Source: Rotaria socialis
Taxonomy: Eukaryota > Rotifera > Eurotatoria > Philodinida > Philodinidae
Reading direction: 5' to 3'
Length of the DNA stretch: 64,000 nucleotides
NCBI GenBank assembly: GCA_905331475.1
Contig: CAJNYU010003859.1
Coordinates: 186,001-250,000 of the forward strand
In this document: piece by piece, positions 38,801 through 51,257 of the stretch
How the letters are laid out: every line of letters begins with the position of its first letter
How positions within the stretch are numbered: position 1 is the first letter of the stretch
Translations under genes and position numbers: made by a program
The notes under the pieces: generated by a model
The model's input: only the letters and a program-made list of their open reading frames with translations
The model's database searches: none
Told to the model about the DNA's origin: nothing

Positions 38801-39666
38801 GCCTAAAAGTATTTATGGATTCTCATGAAAAAATAGACGATGATGAAGCTTTAAAATTAGGTGCAAAAAATGAAGAAAATGAAATAGAAAAATTTATGGA
38901 TGCAAATTGCCAGGAAGTTAGTAAAGATAAATGGTCATGTCCACTAAGTGGAAAGAAATTCAAAGGTCCAGAATTCGTGCGTAAACACATCTTAAATAAA
39001 CATCATGATAAAATTGACGAAGTTAAAAAAGAAGTAAGTTTTCTAAAAGTTACGCTACGAAATGTTTTTCACACAGTACATCATGCATTCTCCTATTTAG
39101 ATGATCTATTTTAATAATTACTTATATGATCCGAAACGACCACAATTACCTGAACATTCATCAAATCGACCTGGAGCAACAGCAGCTGCACCACATCCAT
39201 CTGGTTTACCATTACCAACACCAATGACAGTTCAACCATTACTTGCACGTGCACCTCTATGGCCTACTAGTATGCTACTCGAATGTATAACCTGATGGCA
39301 AAATTCTTTTCTTTTTGATTTATAGTGTCGGCACCTCCTCATTCGGGTTCACCTGGTTATTATCCAAATCAATTTCATCAAGCTCGCCATCATAGACCAC
39401 CATTCATGTATCAAGGTTTGGGTGGTTCGATGCATCGACCACCGTAAGTTGTTGAATTTTTCTTGATTTTAACACACGATAAAATACACATGTATAGAAC
39501 TATTTCATTCCAAATAACTAGATATACTGTGAATAGTAACAAACATTTCTTTTTTTCATGTTTTAACTTTTGTTTCCGTACTATCGTTTACTTCATGTTT
39601 TTTTTTTTTAGAAACAATCGACCGTTGAGAAGTTATGAAGATCTTGATGCACCAAGTGAAATGTAA
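35872..39666 (+). CDS. SRRT: ARS2 / serrate RNA effector molecule homologue
   Basis: Fourteen exons (35872-35996, 36103-36237, 36299-36427, 36492-36665, 36727-36896, 37402-37544, 37603-37648, 37710-37864, 37942-38082, 38147-38560, 38620-39033, 39101-39269, 39326-39443, 39612-39666) join in frame to 795 aa. ARS2 links the nuclear cap-binding complex to miRNA processing, snRNA/histone 3' end formation and RNA decay. Seen: N-terminal [54 protein letters not shown], an RRM-like segment with [25 protein letters not shown], a C2H2 zinc finger in [17 protein letters not shown], and the C-terminal [12 protein letters not shown] that corresponds to the cap-binding-complex contact. Most introns are about 50-75 bp; intron 5 (36897-37401) is 505 bp. 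Exon 7 is only 46 bases. Confidence 0.95.
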
Positions 39667-42606
39667 CTTCAGGTTATAAAATATTTGAAATGAATAAAAT
39701 AAAACGCGTATAATAGTCATCTTGTTGATGTGCTTGTAATTTTTTCTCATATTTCGTTGATGTTGTATGAATAACGTCATAGATCTCTTGTTTGTTTGTT
39801 TTTCCTTCCTGTACAAGTGTGTATTCATGCACTTTCTTTTCTTTTTGTGCTCTTTTTGTGTCTCGTAATTCTATAAAAATTACAGATCTAAAATATATAA
39901 GTAATCATAGGATAATCAACAATATCCTAAGTTGATATTGAATGTCAATATGAAAATAAGATAAGAAACAATCTTACTATTTATTTTCTAGTGGCAAAGC
40001 ATTCGAATTCAAAAGACAAAACTCTTACAACACAATCATCGAAGTAGTACACCAATCACAAAATCTGATTGTGCTAAAACTATAATAAATTATGACAAAA
40101 AACTTTTGATCATGTAAACATTTGAAATTGCTGAAAGATGAAAAAAAGCATGGAAGATATCCGATTCAGTTAGTCCATTTTAGAATGTATTCTCAATCAA
40201 AAGTGCAATCATCGACGAAAGTAAATTCTCCAAGGGGGAAAAGGCGGTCTTAGATTTTGAAAATGCCAAAATCCAAAACGTGAATGACGAAATTTCCATC
40301 TGAATTTTTTCATATGTAAGTCCCATGATCCTTAGAATATTCTAACATTTTCAGCGCAAACGGATGTTTCTATCTCAAGATAATGAATGCGCCAGAAATG
40401 TTCATTTCACGGCACGACCAGAAAATCCATTTTTTTTGAAAAATCAATATTATAAGAAAAAAACATTTGTTCGAGTTGAAACTTTTAGGATCTTCTATGG
40501 ACCATGAAACCTATATATGGGAAGAATTTCAGGTCGAAATTACGTCATTCACAGGGAGGGGGGGGGCGGAAAATTATATTAGTGATGATTGTATTGAAAC
40601 GGTCAAATATCACTGTGTTGTTTGTTTGATAATCGGCACACAACAATGTAGATTCAGGACTATCGCTGATTTGAAGTAGCAGAGGAGCTCAAATTTCGAC
40701 TCTACTTTTTCAATTAAAAGACTTATTTATTTGATTTCTTAACACTTGTGCTGGATAATATTGAAACAGAAATGATGATCTTATACATAACTATTTTTCG
40801 TATAATAATTGCCAATGCTGGACATATACAAGTCTCTTAATAGATATTAGTTGGTAGGGTATCTTCATAATTGAGGAAAAGAAAAGTATTGAGTACAACA
40901 AATCACATAACATATTTACCAATGTATTGTATCTCTCATAAAAGAAGATATTGCTTTAATTTATGCTTATTCTTAGATGAAAATATCGTTGAGTTTGTTT
41001 TTCTGGACATCACCTTCGATTGAAAAATCAGATGTTTACTATTAGAGATAGGTTATTTTTAGATATTATACAGTTTGACTATTTACTCTGGGGCAATTTT
41101 TCAAAGGCTGTCCTTCTTACAATAGATTTTCTACGGAATAAAATTCTGTTATTGATTTAGTAGTCATTTATTATGAAAATATCGATAATTTACATTTCAT
41201 GCACTTGAAAAATATCAATATTTGCATCACAGTATATAGGACATAGTCATGTTCATATTTCTTTCTCTAACTTGATAGGATTTGTGATCTGGCAACCTTC
41301 TACGAAATTTTATTTAGAATAGAAGCTTTTTTATTAGCAAAATAATTTATTGAGAAAAAATTCGATATTTACAAAACTACAGATAATTTTAAAAAATTAA
41401 GTATCTTTGCTCTTCCTCTTCCCGAAAACATATATCTTCGGTGAATTATGGTGAATATTAAAATCATTGATAAAATAAAATTCACATAAACCATACAGTC
41501 GATAAACCATGATACGTTGATAAGGATTCTAATAATTATTGATGAACTTTGGTACTAGTTTTACTATGATGGAGCATAGTCTTCAATTAATCGCACAAAT
41601 ATTATTGCGCTTTTCTTTCTTTTTGTAGCAGCGACTTTCTTATGTCAATGCCAGTGTGGTGGAAATTTGTCCCATGTAAACGCTATCGTGTAATATATAA
41701 ATAGTAAAACAAGTCAGTTTCATTGAACAAGAAAGTATGAATTTACTAGTATGTTTCAATTACAGTTTAAGATACAAAGAAAGGATTGTGCTAATACATT
41801 AGAATTCATATATTTTCAGAATTGATGAAATCGCTTTCTTTTGATATAATCCGCTTTTTCGAAACAAAAATGCCGTCCTAATTCTAAGTTAGGGTCGCTT
41901 GAAAATTACAAAACTTCAATAAAAAAATGCACGCCGCACAAACAGTCAATTGATATGATAGCAATCTTGTTACATTTTCCGTTTTCTTTATACATGAACC
42001 GAATTTCCTTCTTGATATTCTACATGGAACGAGAACCATTGATGTGTGTCATCATCAGCTGGATACAGATTTTCAGTCTATTCCTTCATGCCTTATCATC
42101 GAATGTATACTGTCATTCATTGGTGATATACAATTATTTAGCAACTACTATTGATTCATTGAATGAAATTTCTATAGAAAAATAAAATAAAATAAAAATC
42201 TAACATCTCCACTGAAGTGAAACATTTTCAAGATATTTATTATTTATTAGAACTGACAAACTGCATGTAGTCCCGACTCAATCGTAATTAATCAGTGACG
42301 AGACTCTTCTTCTTGTAAACTCAAGAAATAAGAAGAGTATCACTGTTTGTAATTTAGACATTTATGTCTATTGGTTTATAAAATAGATTATTTCGCATTC
42401 TAAAAATCTATCTATCTCTGTTTTTTTTATCGGGTATTGTTACGTATTTTCGCTCAAATTAGAGGTCGCTATATTCTTAACTCACACGAAAGTCGTTCAT
42501 TACTATTGGTGTTCGATCTATATATATTTCCACGCGAGCATTTGTTCATCTAATCAACTGGTTCCTTTAGATCTCGTAAGAAATCTCATAACTATAATAT
42601 CTTACT
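39667..42606. other. Gene-free stretch between ARS2 and the oxygenase gene
   Basis: 2.9 kb with no supportable gene. The 76-codon frame at 41955-42185 and the 70-codon frame at 40467-40679 have no motifs. An imperfect inverted repeat occupies about 40281-40551 (listed separately). A run of AATAA/AAATAA units lies at about 42179-42197. The last 50 bases before 42607 are part of a duplicated segment that recurs at about 50757. Confidence 0.55.
40281..40551. repeat. Imperfect inverted repeat, possible fold-back element remnant
   Basis: The segment 40281-40336 reversed resembles 40492-40551: both share GAATGACG(T)AATTTC and, further in, TAGGATC followed by a CATATG/TATATG core, in inverted orientation around about 155 bases of spacer. 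The arms differ by many substitutions and small gaps. Immediately outside the right arm is a run of nine or more G. No coding capacity and no clear target-site duplication. Confidence 0.5.
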
Positions 42607-45294
42607 ATGACTACAATCGTCACTCCGATGGAAATTACTGACGACGAAGATATATCATCATCCGATACCGATACTTGGATCTATAGTGACCAAGAAAGTG
42701 AAACATCAGGTTAGTCAAATAAAAATTCTTCTCATTCATACAGTTGCTGATTGATTCTAGACCGTGAAATAAATGAGCATAATTGGCGATACAACTTTCA
42801 AGAAACAATAAATGATTTACAAGAAAATAAATTAGACGACGGTGCAAGATCACTTCTTTTTGATGTTCCCTATCAAATTCGAATAAAACAACTTGGAGAT
42901 GCACCTTTTACATTTCCATTATCGAATGCTCTATGTTCTCGTATTATTTGTGAACATGGTGTACCATTACCTCTGTCAAATAAGTATGATTTTTGTGGAA
43001 CAAAGGTAACGAAAGTACAACTATGTAAATTCGATTGATTCTGAACTATTCGTTTCGTCTAGATTCTTAATACAGCATGGCAAATAGATTACAGTTCAAT
43101 CGATTTTCCTCTTTCTTTTTCGGCTGCTATTCGAGCAAGTACATTCGAACAACTTCATTTAAATACATCAGACATAAAAACACATTTCGATTTAAATCTA
43201 CACAAACTTATCATGCTTGGTCCATGTTCACATACAAAAATTTATCATTTTGATGATAAACTCTTTATTTATCATGCTACTGTACTTGTTTTTCTACCTT
43301 CAAATTATACAGGCGGTAATTATCGATTTATAGATGATAATGACGATGAGGAGGATGATAATGATGAAAAGCGCATTTACCGACATGTTTTTAATCAACA
43401 CGAATCAGTGAATTCCAAACCTTCCGTTCTTGTTGTACCATCTGATTGTCAACATGAAATTGAACCCATCGAAAAAGGATTTCAACTTCTACTTGTTTAT
43501 CATCTTGTTTCAAAAACAAAGTAAAATAAACTATACCTCCTCTTTTTTTATTGTGTTTATTATTATATATAGTTCAATTCATCAATTCTATTCACTTCTA
43601 TCGAATGTAAATTATGAGTCTATGAATATCGAACATGTTTTTCTAACGCAACGTATCAAACGGATATTTAATTATTGGGAAAAAAATCTTGATAAAATGC
43701 CTAATAAACTTCTAATACCTCTTCAACATCCATTGGATTATTCTCCGTATTTCTCGATTCTATTTCGTGATAAATATCGAATAATACTTGAATTGATTAT
43801 GGCAGCAATGAAATATTTATCTTCATTTTTAATTTGTTCAGCTATTTTTCAATATGATCGATCATCCGTGAATGCGGTCGATTCAAGATTTCTCATTCGT
43901 GATATCAAATTATTAAGCAAGACCAATAAAATAACTCTCGATTTGACTTCACAACATGAACGTACAGTCATTCCCAATGAATTTCTTGGTGAACTTCATA
44001 CATATGTTTATGCCTTTGAACATAATGGTGGTAAACAGCATGGCCTAAATACAGGTGAGTTAGTTTCAATAACTAGAAAAAAAAGGAAAATTTAACAGTA
44101 ATCTTCTTAGACAATTCAATATTTCGTAATAATACAAAATATCATGTTCTTGTTGTAATTCCTTACCAACGCCAATGGGACTTATTACTTGATGATCATT
44201 CATTTGCATATCATCATCTATCTTATATGCTCTCTTTACCGATAAATACATTAGATAATTTATGTTTAAATTTATTTGATTGTATTCTTCATGATAAAAC
44301 AACAAAGAAATATTCATTCGATCAAATCATTCGTTATCTTATTCTTCTTCGCCATCGTTTTGGTTTAATGCCAAAAATGATTCCATCAATCAAAACACTT
44401 TTTCAAAATAAACAATTTAAAGATGAATTATTCTCAAACAATAATCTTCATTTTTGGTTAAGTCGTTTAGCTGAAAGATTTTATGATTGGCCAATGTTTT
44501 CAAAAGAATTTTTAGATTTATTTCGTAAAGTAATTATTTCATCAATGCCAACAAAGCTCAATGAAATTATTCAATTTTTGATACAATTTACAAATAAAAC
44601 ATTACGTGCCTTATTGATCAATGCATTAATTCGATTCATATTTAAACCGCATGAGTTTTCAAGACACATTCTATTATCAACACTTTGTTCTATTTTTCAT
44701 CTATTAACTATTGATCAATCATATTCAGACGATGCATTATCAATTCTTGCTTATAGTATAATAAAACGTGTTCGAAAAACTACATCTGAACATGAAATTA
44801 TTCAGAAATGCTTTAAAATTCATTTAGTACCAATGCTTATTAATATTTATCGTGACAAACAAGAGAAAGCAAATAAGAATGACCCTAAAAATGTAATGTC
44901 ACCTGCATTTTTTCTGATTTATGAATATTGTTTAAATACTCTTAACTATTATTGTTCGCCAATATCATCCTCTTCGTCATCATCATCTTTAACTATGATT
45001 TCAATGAATGAAGCATTATTAATGTGTTCATGTACATTATGCAGTCGATTACAAATGTTTTTAGGTGATTCAAAAAGTTCAACATTAATATTTGATTTAT
45101 CATCAACATTAATTCCTGATCATTGTCTTCGTCATACATTAAGTAAATTTCCAATGTTATCCATTGAATATAAACATGAGCCATGTACAGGTCGTGAACA
45201 AACTTTAATTATATCAAAATATGCTTACGAACAAGAGCAAAAACAGTTATGTTTTCATCTTCGACGTTTATTACTGAGATTACATAAAATATAA
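42607..45294 (+). CDS. 2-oxoglutarate/Fe(II) oxygenase-like protein, 823 aa
   Basis: Five exons (42607-42709, 42761-43005, 43063-43520, 43573-44054, 44111-45294) join in frame to 823 aa. After an acidic N-terminus (MTTIVTPMEITDDED), residues about 145-265 resemble the prolyl-4-hydroxylase-like 2OG/Fe(II) oxygenase domain common in fungal and bdelloid proteins: HFD at 178-180 as the HxD iron ligand pair, VLVFLPSNYTGG, and CQHEIEPIEKGFQLLLVYHLV with the distal His at 247. The position usually held by the Arg that binds 2-oxoglutarate is Gln257 in GFQLLLVY. An Asp/Glu-rich insertion (about 206-218) interrupts the domain. The C-terminal 500 residues are Leu/Ile-rich helical sequence without a motif I know. 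Family assignment is from motif spacing, so moderate; activity is uncertain. A decayed copy of its first exon and of exon 5 lies 8 kb downstream. Confidence 0.7.
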
Positions 45295-46312
45295 GGAGCC
45301 GAATGTTTATATATATTTTTTTTGTTGTTTTGTTTTTATGTGAAACTTTTTTTTCTTTTGTTAAAAATGAACTTTATTTAATGATGAAAGATTATTTTAT
45401 ATGAAAATAAAAAGAAGGCATTACGAGAGAGGCTATAATCGCGATGCTCATGTTTCTTGATTTCCATTATTTTATTTAACTATAATTTCCAGTATTGGCT
45501 AAAATATAAGATTGTCTTTTCTAACATTTCTATATCTGAGTAAATATCTAAATTGTAATAAAAACAAAATTTCTTTGTAAGTTTTTTTCTTTTGGAATGA
45601 TACATTTTTAATCATCTCCATTGTATGAAATTATATGACCATATTTTATCTATCTATTATGAAAAGTTCAATTATAGAGAAATAGGCACAATAGACGATT
45701 GTTTTGTTTAAAGTCAATTGAAATGTGTAAAATAATTTGAATTCCATCGATCGAACACATTTAACACAATAAAAAAAAATATTCGTATTTTTGGTAACCA
45801 ACCGAACAGGGTTTCTAAATCTACTGTGTACCGTTTTTTGGGTCGGTTTCCCCAAAAAACGAATAATTTTTAGCATGAACTTAAATGAATATTTGCAAAA
45901 AGGGTTTATGTGATTATAAAGTTCAAAATGCTTGAGGATCTATCCACATAGTTAAAAGATTATTATTTAAAATAAAATGTAATATCTCTTGTTTTTATTT
46001 GCTCATTCAGCTAAATATCTTGTTGATTTCCACATATTTAGAAAATGAAGCAAATTAATGTCTTGTCCTATTTATTAAATAATATGTATGTGAATTTTTT
46101 CTGCATTGAACGAAGTTTTGAATAAGTAGGCGATTATTCAAGAGAAGACATTGCAAATTTTAAAATCTTATCGTATGCTAATAAGTTCGACTGAAAAATC
46201 AAAGCTAATTTATTTCGTTTCAGAAAACTTTTGTGTGTAAGATCAGTTGATTTTATTTATAATGATAAAAAGTGTAGGATAAAAATGTGTAGCATAAAAA
46301 AAAATCATTATT
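45295..46312. other. Intergenic stretch between convergent genes
   Basis: 1 kb of AT-rich DNA with the 3' regions of the oxygenase-like gene (plus) and the unknown 293-aa gene (minus). It contains a perfect 11-bp hairpin at 45832-45861 (listed separately); no other structure was noticed. Confidence 0.5.
45832..45861. other. Perfect 11-bp hairpin between convergent genes
   Basis: CGTTTTTTGGG at 45832-45842 is followed by an 8-base loop and its exact reverse complement at 45851-45861. It lies about 540 bases past one stop codon and 500 bases past the other, so a role in transcript ends is possible but unproven; a transposon end is the alternative. Confidence 0.7.
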
Positions 46313-49300
46313 TTATTTATGCTCATAACCTAGATTGACCTAAAAAGAAAACTGAATCATTATTAAATTCAATAGAAGACTAAAACTTACAAAATTTGAT
46401 GTATTTTTTATTATATTAAGATGGCCGGCAAGAACTAATTGTTTTTTAAAAGGTTCATCATTTTTCACCTCTTCAGCAGTTTTTTGTATTTGACTGAGTA
46501 AATCTGGTCGACGTCGTATGAAGCGTAAAAATTCATAGAGATGTTCGTTGTGCATGGTAAGTTGAATTTGTGCTAAATGTTGAAAACGGCGAATTTCTAA
46601 ACAAAAGAAAATTCTTTTCTTTCTACCCTTCTTGATGAAAACAGACACAGTAAACAATATCTTCGTATCTTTCTTACACTCTTTGAGGCACTCCATTTAT
46701 ACATGTCTTTTTATAAGGGTAGATTACATCAATGGTTTTCAAAATTTAAAAAAGCGTGCATCATAAATATTTCCACTTGCATAATAGACAATAAATAAAT
46801 TGAGTTTAATTTTTGAAAACATAATTATTCGTCAACTTCAAATACAGAAAAAGTAACTTCTAAATCCGAGTGCAATTCGCAGGTCACTTTTTTTTCGTTG
46901 CTTGTCTGACTGGATATACAGGGTAGAAAGGACACTGCTGGATAAGCTTGACAGCTCTTTTTCTTGAAACACTCTTTTCAAATACACAGAGTGGAATAGC
47001 ATCTTTTTTGACCCGGAAGTATCGCATAAGCTATACTGTAGGGGCTATCCACATTTCTCTGGCATCAAAGGAATGCTGGTAAACACGTTCTTTTTATCCC
47101 TTCTCTCTAAAGAAATTAAAACTCTCAAAAAATTTCCAAGGGTCGATCTGTCATTATTCTGTGAAAAAAAATAAGCACAAACTGAAAACGTTTTACTGAA
47201 TATTAAAATCCAAATGTGGCGAGGTGATTGATTATTAATGAAATTGATAAGCTCGAAAAAGTTGACTTATTCCATATCAAACTATAGGAATTTCTGGAGA
47301 AATCAGTTCTATATTAATTGGCATTGTTGAGTCGCTACGTCGGGTAAAATACTTAACGATTCTCATAGGTATACTAAATGGAACAGCTGCTGACAAATAA
47401 CTAGCTTTTCTTTATCTATCAATTTGATGGTCCATCAGTCTAGTTCTCATATGACATGATACTGTCTACTGAACACTTCAGAATGAAATAAGACTGCAGA
47501 AGAAAAACTCTGACGACAATATTCTAGGGGTAGGATTCTATCTTTCTTTTTTTTACTACTGTTTCGTAGTTTAATTAGATTATTTCAAGGATCAGCAATA
47601 CTAACACGATATTTTAAATCAACATTCAAAACTGAAATCAACGATATGACTTTTGAAGAACTTTGATTTTTTAAAGAAAAAAACTACTTTTGGTTCCCGT
47701 CAGAGGTTACTAAAACACTCGATTTTTTATCGAATATATTCCTTCCGAATTCCCTTTTACATAATCGCTCGTTCATTAAATTTTTCGTCAAAATTTTTCT
47801 CTCATTATTTTCGTTTACAGAAAACGTTTAATAGCTTCGGTGAGTTTACTATATAGAAGAATCAGAAGCGTTTCCATAAATAAATATTATGGGTAATTAA
47901 ATTGAAACATGCCTTGCTCATTATTCGACAATCCTTAATATCTTATATGAATAAAAAGCGATCAATACATACCAATAACATCAGTCAACAATAAATACTT
48001 TTGACAGAAATAATCAATGCGACTGCTCGTTACTAATTCAAAATCTGCTCTATCTTCAGCTGAAACTTTTTCAGATGGATATATTTGTTCAAGTGATGGC
48101 GGTCGATATTGTTCATCGCTTGAAAATGACCATTCATTGTTATCTTGACATCAAGCATAACAAAAAATTATGCAAAAGACAAAAAATGATTAATACTCAC
48201 ATGACAATTGATTGATTGATTTTTCCTAAAAATATTGTAATTTTTTCACAAATGAACTCGTACGTAATAGATAAATATTTCACTTTTGGATTTCTACGCT
48301 CTTTTTAATTGATTTTTGACAATTATCTCTATAAGCTACTGCTCAGTTTCAGAAATATAACGAATATACGTCAAGCTCAGCTCAAAAGAACAGTTTCTAC
48401 GAAAGGGGCAATGTCTTAACAATTATCCTTAAGAAAACGAGAGGTAAATAGTCTCCTTAATTCAAAGGAGAAAGTCAGCTGAAAATCGTTTTAAAAATTT
48501 TTGAAAATGATGTCGATAATGATCATACTATTTTCGTTATTTACATAGAAAAAAAGGTATTTAGATTGTCTCAGAATTTCAGAAAAAACTAAGTTGAGTA
48601 GTTTCTATAGCATTTAACGAAATTACCCAACTGAAATATCACTCGACTATCGATGCCTGAATGTCTTCGACACTTATTCTAAATATTCTTCTTACAAAGA
48701 TCTTAAATAAAGTATAAAACTAGGCCTTTTCAGTTTATCTTTTACAAGGAAGCTTCATGATTCAATTCAAAATGTTTTGAAAATATGTATATCAAAAGTA
48801 TTTTTGAAACTAACTTTTCGAAATCGTCGTTTACGTTTACCAAGTAGTTTATCATTTGATGGACTCAATGCAGTTTGCTTTTCATAAAACTCAGCATCAG
48901 TCATTTCAGTTGATGTTGTTGTTGAATCAACTAAAATAAGAAAAATAACGAAAAGTTTTATCTTGAAAACTATTTGAGATTTTTCTTATCGATAGTTATT
49001 TAAACCAAAGAAAGACATGATCTCATCAGATATAGCTTGAGACTTTCAGATAATGTCAAATAGAAAAGTATTTTCGAAAGATATTCTTGAACAACATCGA
49101 TAACTTTAATCCAGAACAGAGACCGAAAGCAGTTCTCAATCCTGGTCCCACCTCGCTGCAGCCAAAACCTTTCGTTGATTCGATACCAAGTTTTGATTTA
49201 ACGTTAGCTTCCAATTTCTACTAGTGACGAACAAGAAACAGTCAATACATTACGAATCAACGAAATACAGGATGATTTCTCATCACTAAAGTCTTGATCA

Positions 49301-50362
49301 AAAGCTACAACTAAGCCGTTATGGCTTCTTAAAATACGTTATAGATTTGAGTTCCGAATTTGAGAGAGTATTTCAAGAGAAGCTAAAAGTGAAAATAGAT
49401 CATTTTGAAATAATTGATCTCTATTTCAATATTCAGCATTGCACTGAGAAAAAATGTATACGATTTCATTAATGAATTGTAGGTCCATAAAGATAGAAAC
49501 CATTTCATTTTCGGAAATTAGAAGTATGCTTTCGACAGAGAGACCATTATACATCAAGTGAAGTCTCCTACTTTATTTTCTCGATAGATTACTCTTATCG
49601 CCAAAAAATTGAGAAGACTAACAAATATTTAGTTATTTGAGTACGGTCTTCAATATTTTCTCTGAGCATAAATAGATTTCTGTAAACTTTTTTCTTGTCA
49701 AGTTCTATCCAAATATGAAAAAATTTCGCGCCAATAAATATAGAATTTTATGGTCTATATAATTATATATATATATAACATCTCCACAAGGTTTAGTCGG
49801 AAGATATTGATGTAAAATTGAAAGGGATAAAAGTAAATATTCAGATTGCAATAATATAAGAACAAATATTAACCCAGGTCCATTGCAAACTATTTTTTTC
49901 TAGAATTTTCGAATGATTATTTCCAACAACATCGCTTTCAAATATTTTGTAAAAGTTTAACACAAGACTTATTACCTTTTCGTTTTTTGCTACGTTCACT
50001 TGTAAATTCTTTCTTTAGTAAACACAATAAACCTAAGATACTTTGTTTTAATTCATGATTGCCATTTTTATCGGAATGATCACCAGTATAATAGTCAGTA
50101 CTGCTTGTTTTTAAATCTGGATACACAGCACGACTAAGATCATTGATTTCCTTCATTGTTAATATTGTTAATGCAGATGGAGTTATAAATTTTAATTCTC
50201 GAGAAACAAATACAGCAAAAACTTCATCAAATCTTATTTTTAAATACGAAAAAAACGCTTGAACATCCATATTCATGAGTGGTCTACAAGAAAAAAAGAA
50301 AGATCACTATGAAAAATCCAATATCATACTTACCCTGAAGCTGTTGATGATATAGAAGGCAT
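46313..50362 (-). CDS. Unrecognised 293-aa protein, seven exons
   Basis: Minus-strand exons 50362-50334, 50283-49976, 48930-48815, 48225-48201, 48143-47973, 46596-46391 and 46339-46313 join in frame to 293 aa; consistent phases across six introns support the model. I do not recognise the family. The N-terminal third (VQAFFSYLKIRFDEVFAVFV, LTILTMKEINDLSR, LLCLLKKEFTSERSKKRKG) looks helical; a basic stretch GKRKRRFRK near residue 145 could be a nuclear signal; the C-terminal third (SSRIDYFCQKYLLL, RRFQHLAQIQLTMHNEHLYEFLRF, RRRPDLLSQIQKTAEEV, QLVLAGHLNIIKN) is again helical and charged. No signal peptide or membrane segment. Three introns are long (1045, 589 and 1376 bp), unlike neighbouring genes. 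The terminal 27-base exon and the 25-base exon 4 are the least certain. Confidence 0.65.
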
Positions 50363-50756
50363 TTCACAATTGTAATGATTTCGTTGAATAGGCAGCGGTA
50401 ATTTATTTCAATATAAAAAACAAACAATTGCGTGATTGTCTGTCTGCCTGCTGGTCTGCCGGTTCACATTCGCTCTTTAGCTAATTCAACCAATCTGGGG
50501 AAAAAACGACAGATGACGCAACAAATTGATTCGATACTTTCCATCAACTATATCAGCGTATCTAGCTCAATAGGTAGTTTACCACCTAGGTCGAAGATTC
50601 CTGAAGGAGTATTCCGTCAATTTCCGACAGAAACCCGCAGGAAACGCGCCACTTCCGACAAGAAACCACCGGGAAATGTCAGGAGTTCAATGACTGTATC
50701 CAGCTGCCGGTTTTGCCAGGGTACTGCAGGTTTCGGGCGGAATCGAGCCGTATTTC
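50363..50756. other. GC-rich patch with tRNA-promoter-like boxes
   Basis: The right part (50641-50760) is about 54% G+C by direct count (65 of 120), well above the surrounding AT-rich DNA. TAGCTCAATAGG at about 50557-50568 fits the tRNA A-box pattern and GGTCGAAGATTCC, 20-odd bases on, resembles a B box, but no cloverleaf can be drawn because the anticodon arm is missing. TTCCGACA(A)GAAACC occurs twice near 50623 and 50653. A 116-codon plus-strand frame spans the patch without motif. A worn tRNA-derived SINE or other repeat is the best guess. Confidence 0.4.
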
Positions 50757-50892
50757 TCGACTTGAGCCACTGGTTTCTTTAGATCTAGTGAAAACACTCA
50801 TAGTTATAATCTTACTATGACAACAATCGTCACTCCAATGGACATCAATGATGACGAATATTTATCATCATCTGATGGCGATACTTAGATAC
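50757..50892 (+). pseudogene. Decayed copy of the oxygenase gene: promoter end plus exon 1
   Basis: From about CTGGTTTCTTTAGATCT to the ACTTAG at 50883-50888 the sequence follows 42557-42682 upstream of and within exon 1 of the oxygenase-like gene. The start ATG is at 50817. Of 23 aligned codons 18 encode the same residue, then TAG stands where the intact gene has TGG (Trp). No matching exon 2 follows directly. Confidence 0.85.
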
Positions 50893-51235
50893 AAACTTTA
50901 GCAACTTACAAATAACGGCAAAATGCAGTTTTAGGAAATCATGATATTTCACAAAATTTCGCTTAAATTCATTCACTTTAACACCGAGTAACTAGATATG
51001 AAGATCTCACAAGAGTTGAAATTAGATAGAACTCGCTACTGCTCAGTGACATAAGACGCAAAATAAAACATGTAAGCAATCAATCACCGATTTAAAATCG
51101 ATATCTGTCCTTCTGGGTTGCATACTTATTCATGTTAGTAGAAAGAAAAATGTATAGTTCGCGGCAGCGAAGTAAATGGTTAGTTAAGTAGCCGAATCAT
51201 TCATTGTATAGTTGAATTGTAGTTGACACTCGTAG

Positions 51236-51257
51236 ATATATATATATATATATATAT
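51236..51257. repeat. TA dinucleotide microsatellite
   Basis: About eleven TA units in gene-free DNA. Confidence 0.9.

Noticed and set aside
43430..44095. Separate 221-codon frame
   Set aside because: It is oxygenase exon 4 extended backwards through the 52-bp intron 3 and into exon 3 in a different frame.
50549..50600. tRNA gene
   Set aside because: A-box and B-box-like motifs are present but too close together, and no acceptor or anticodon stem can be formed.
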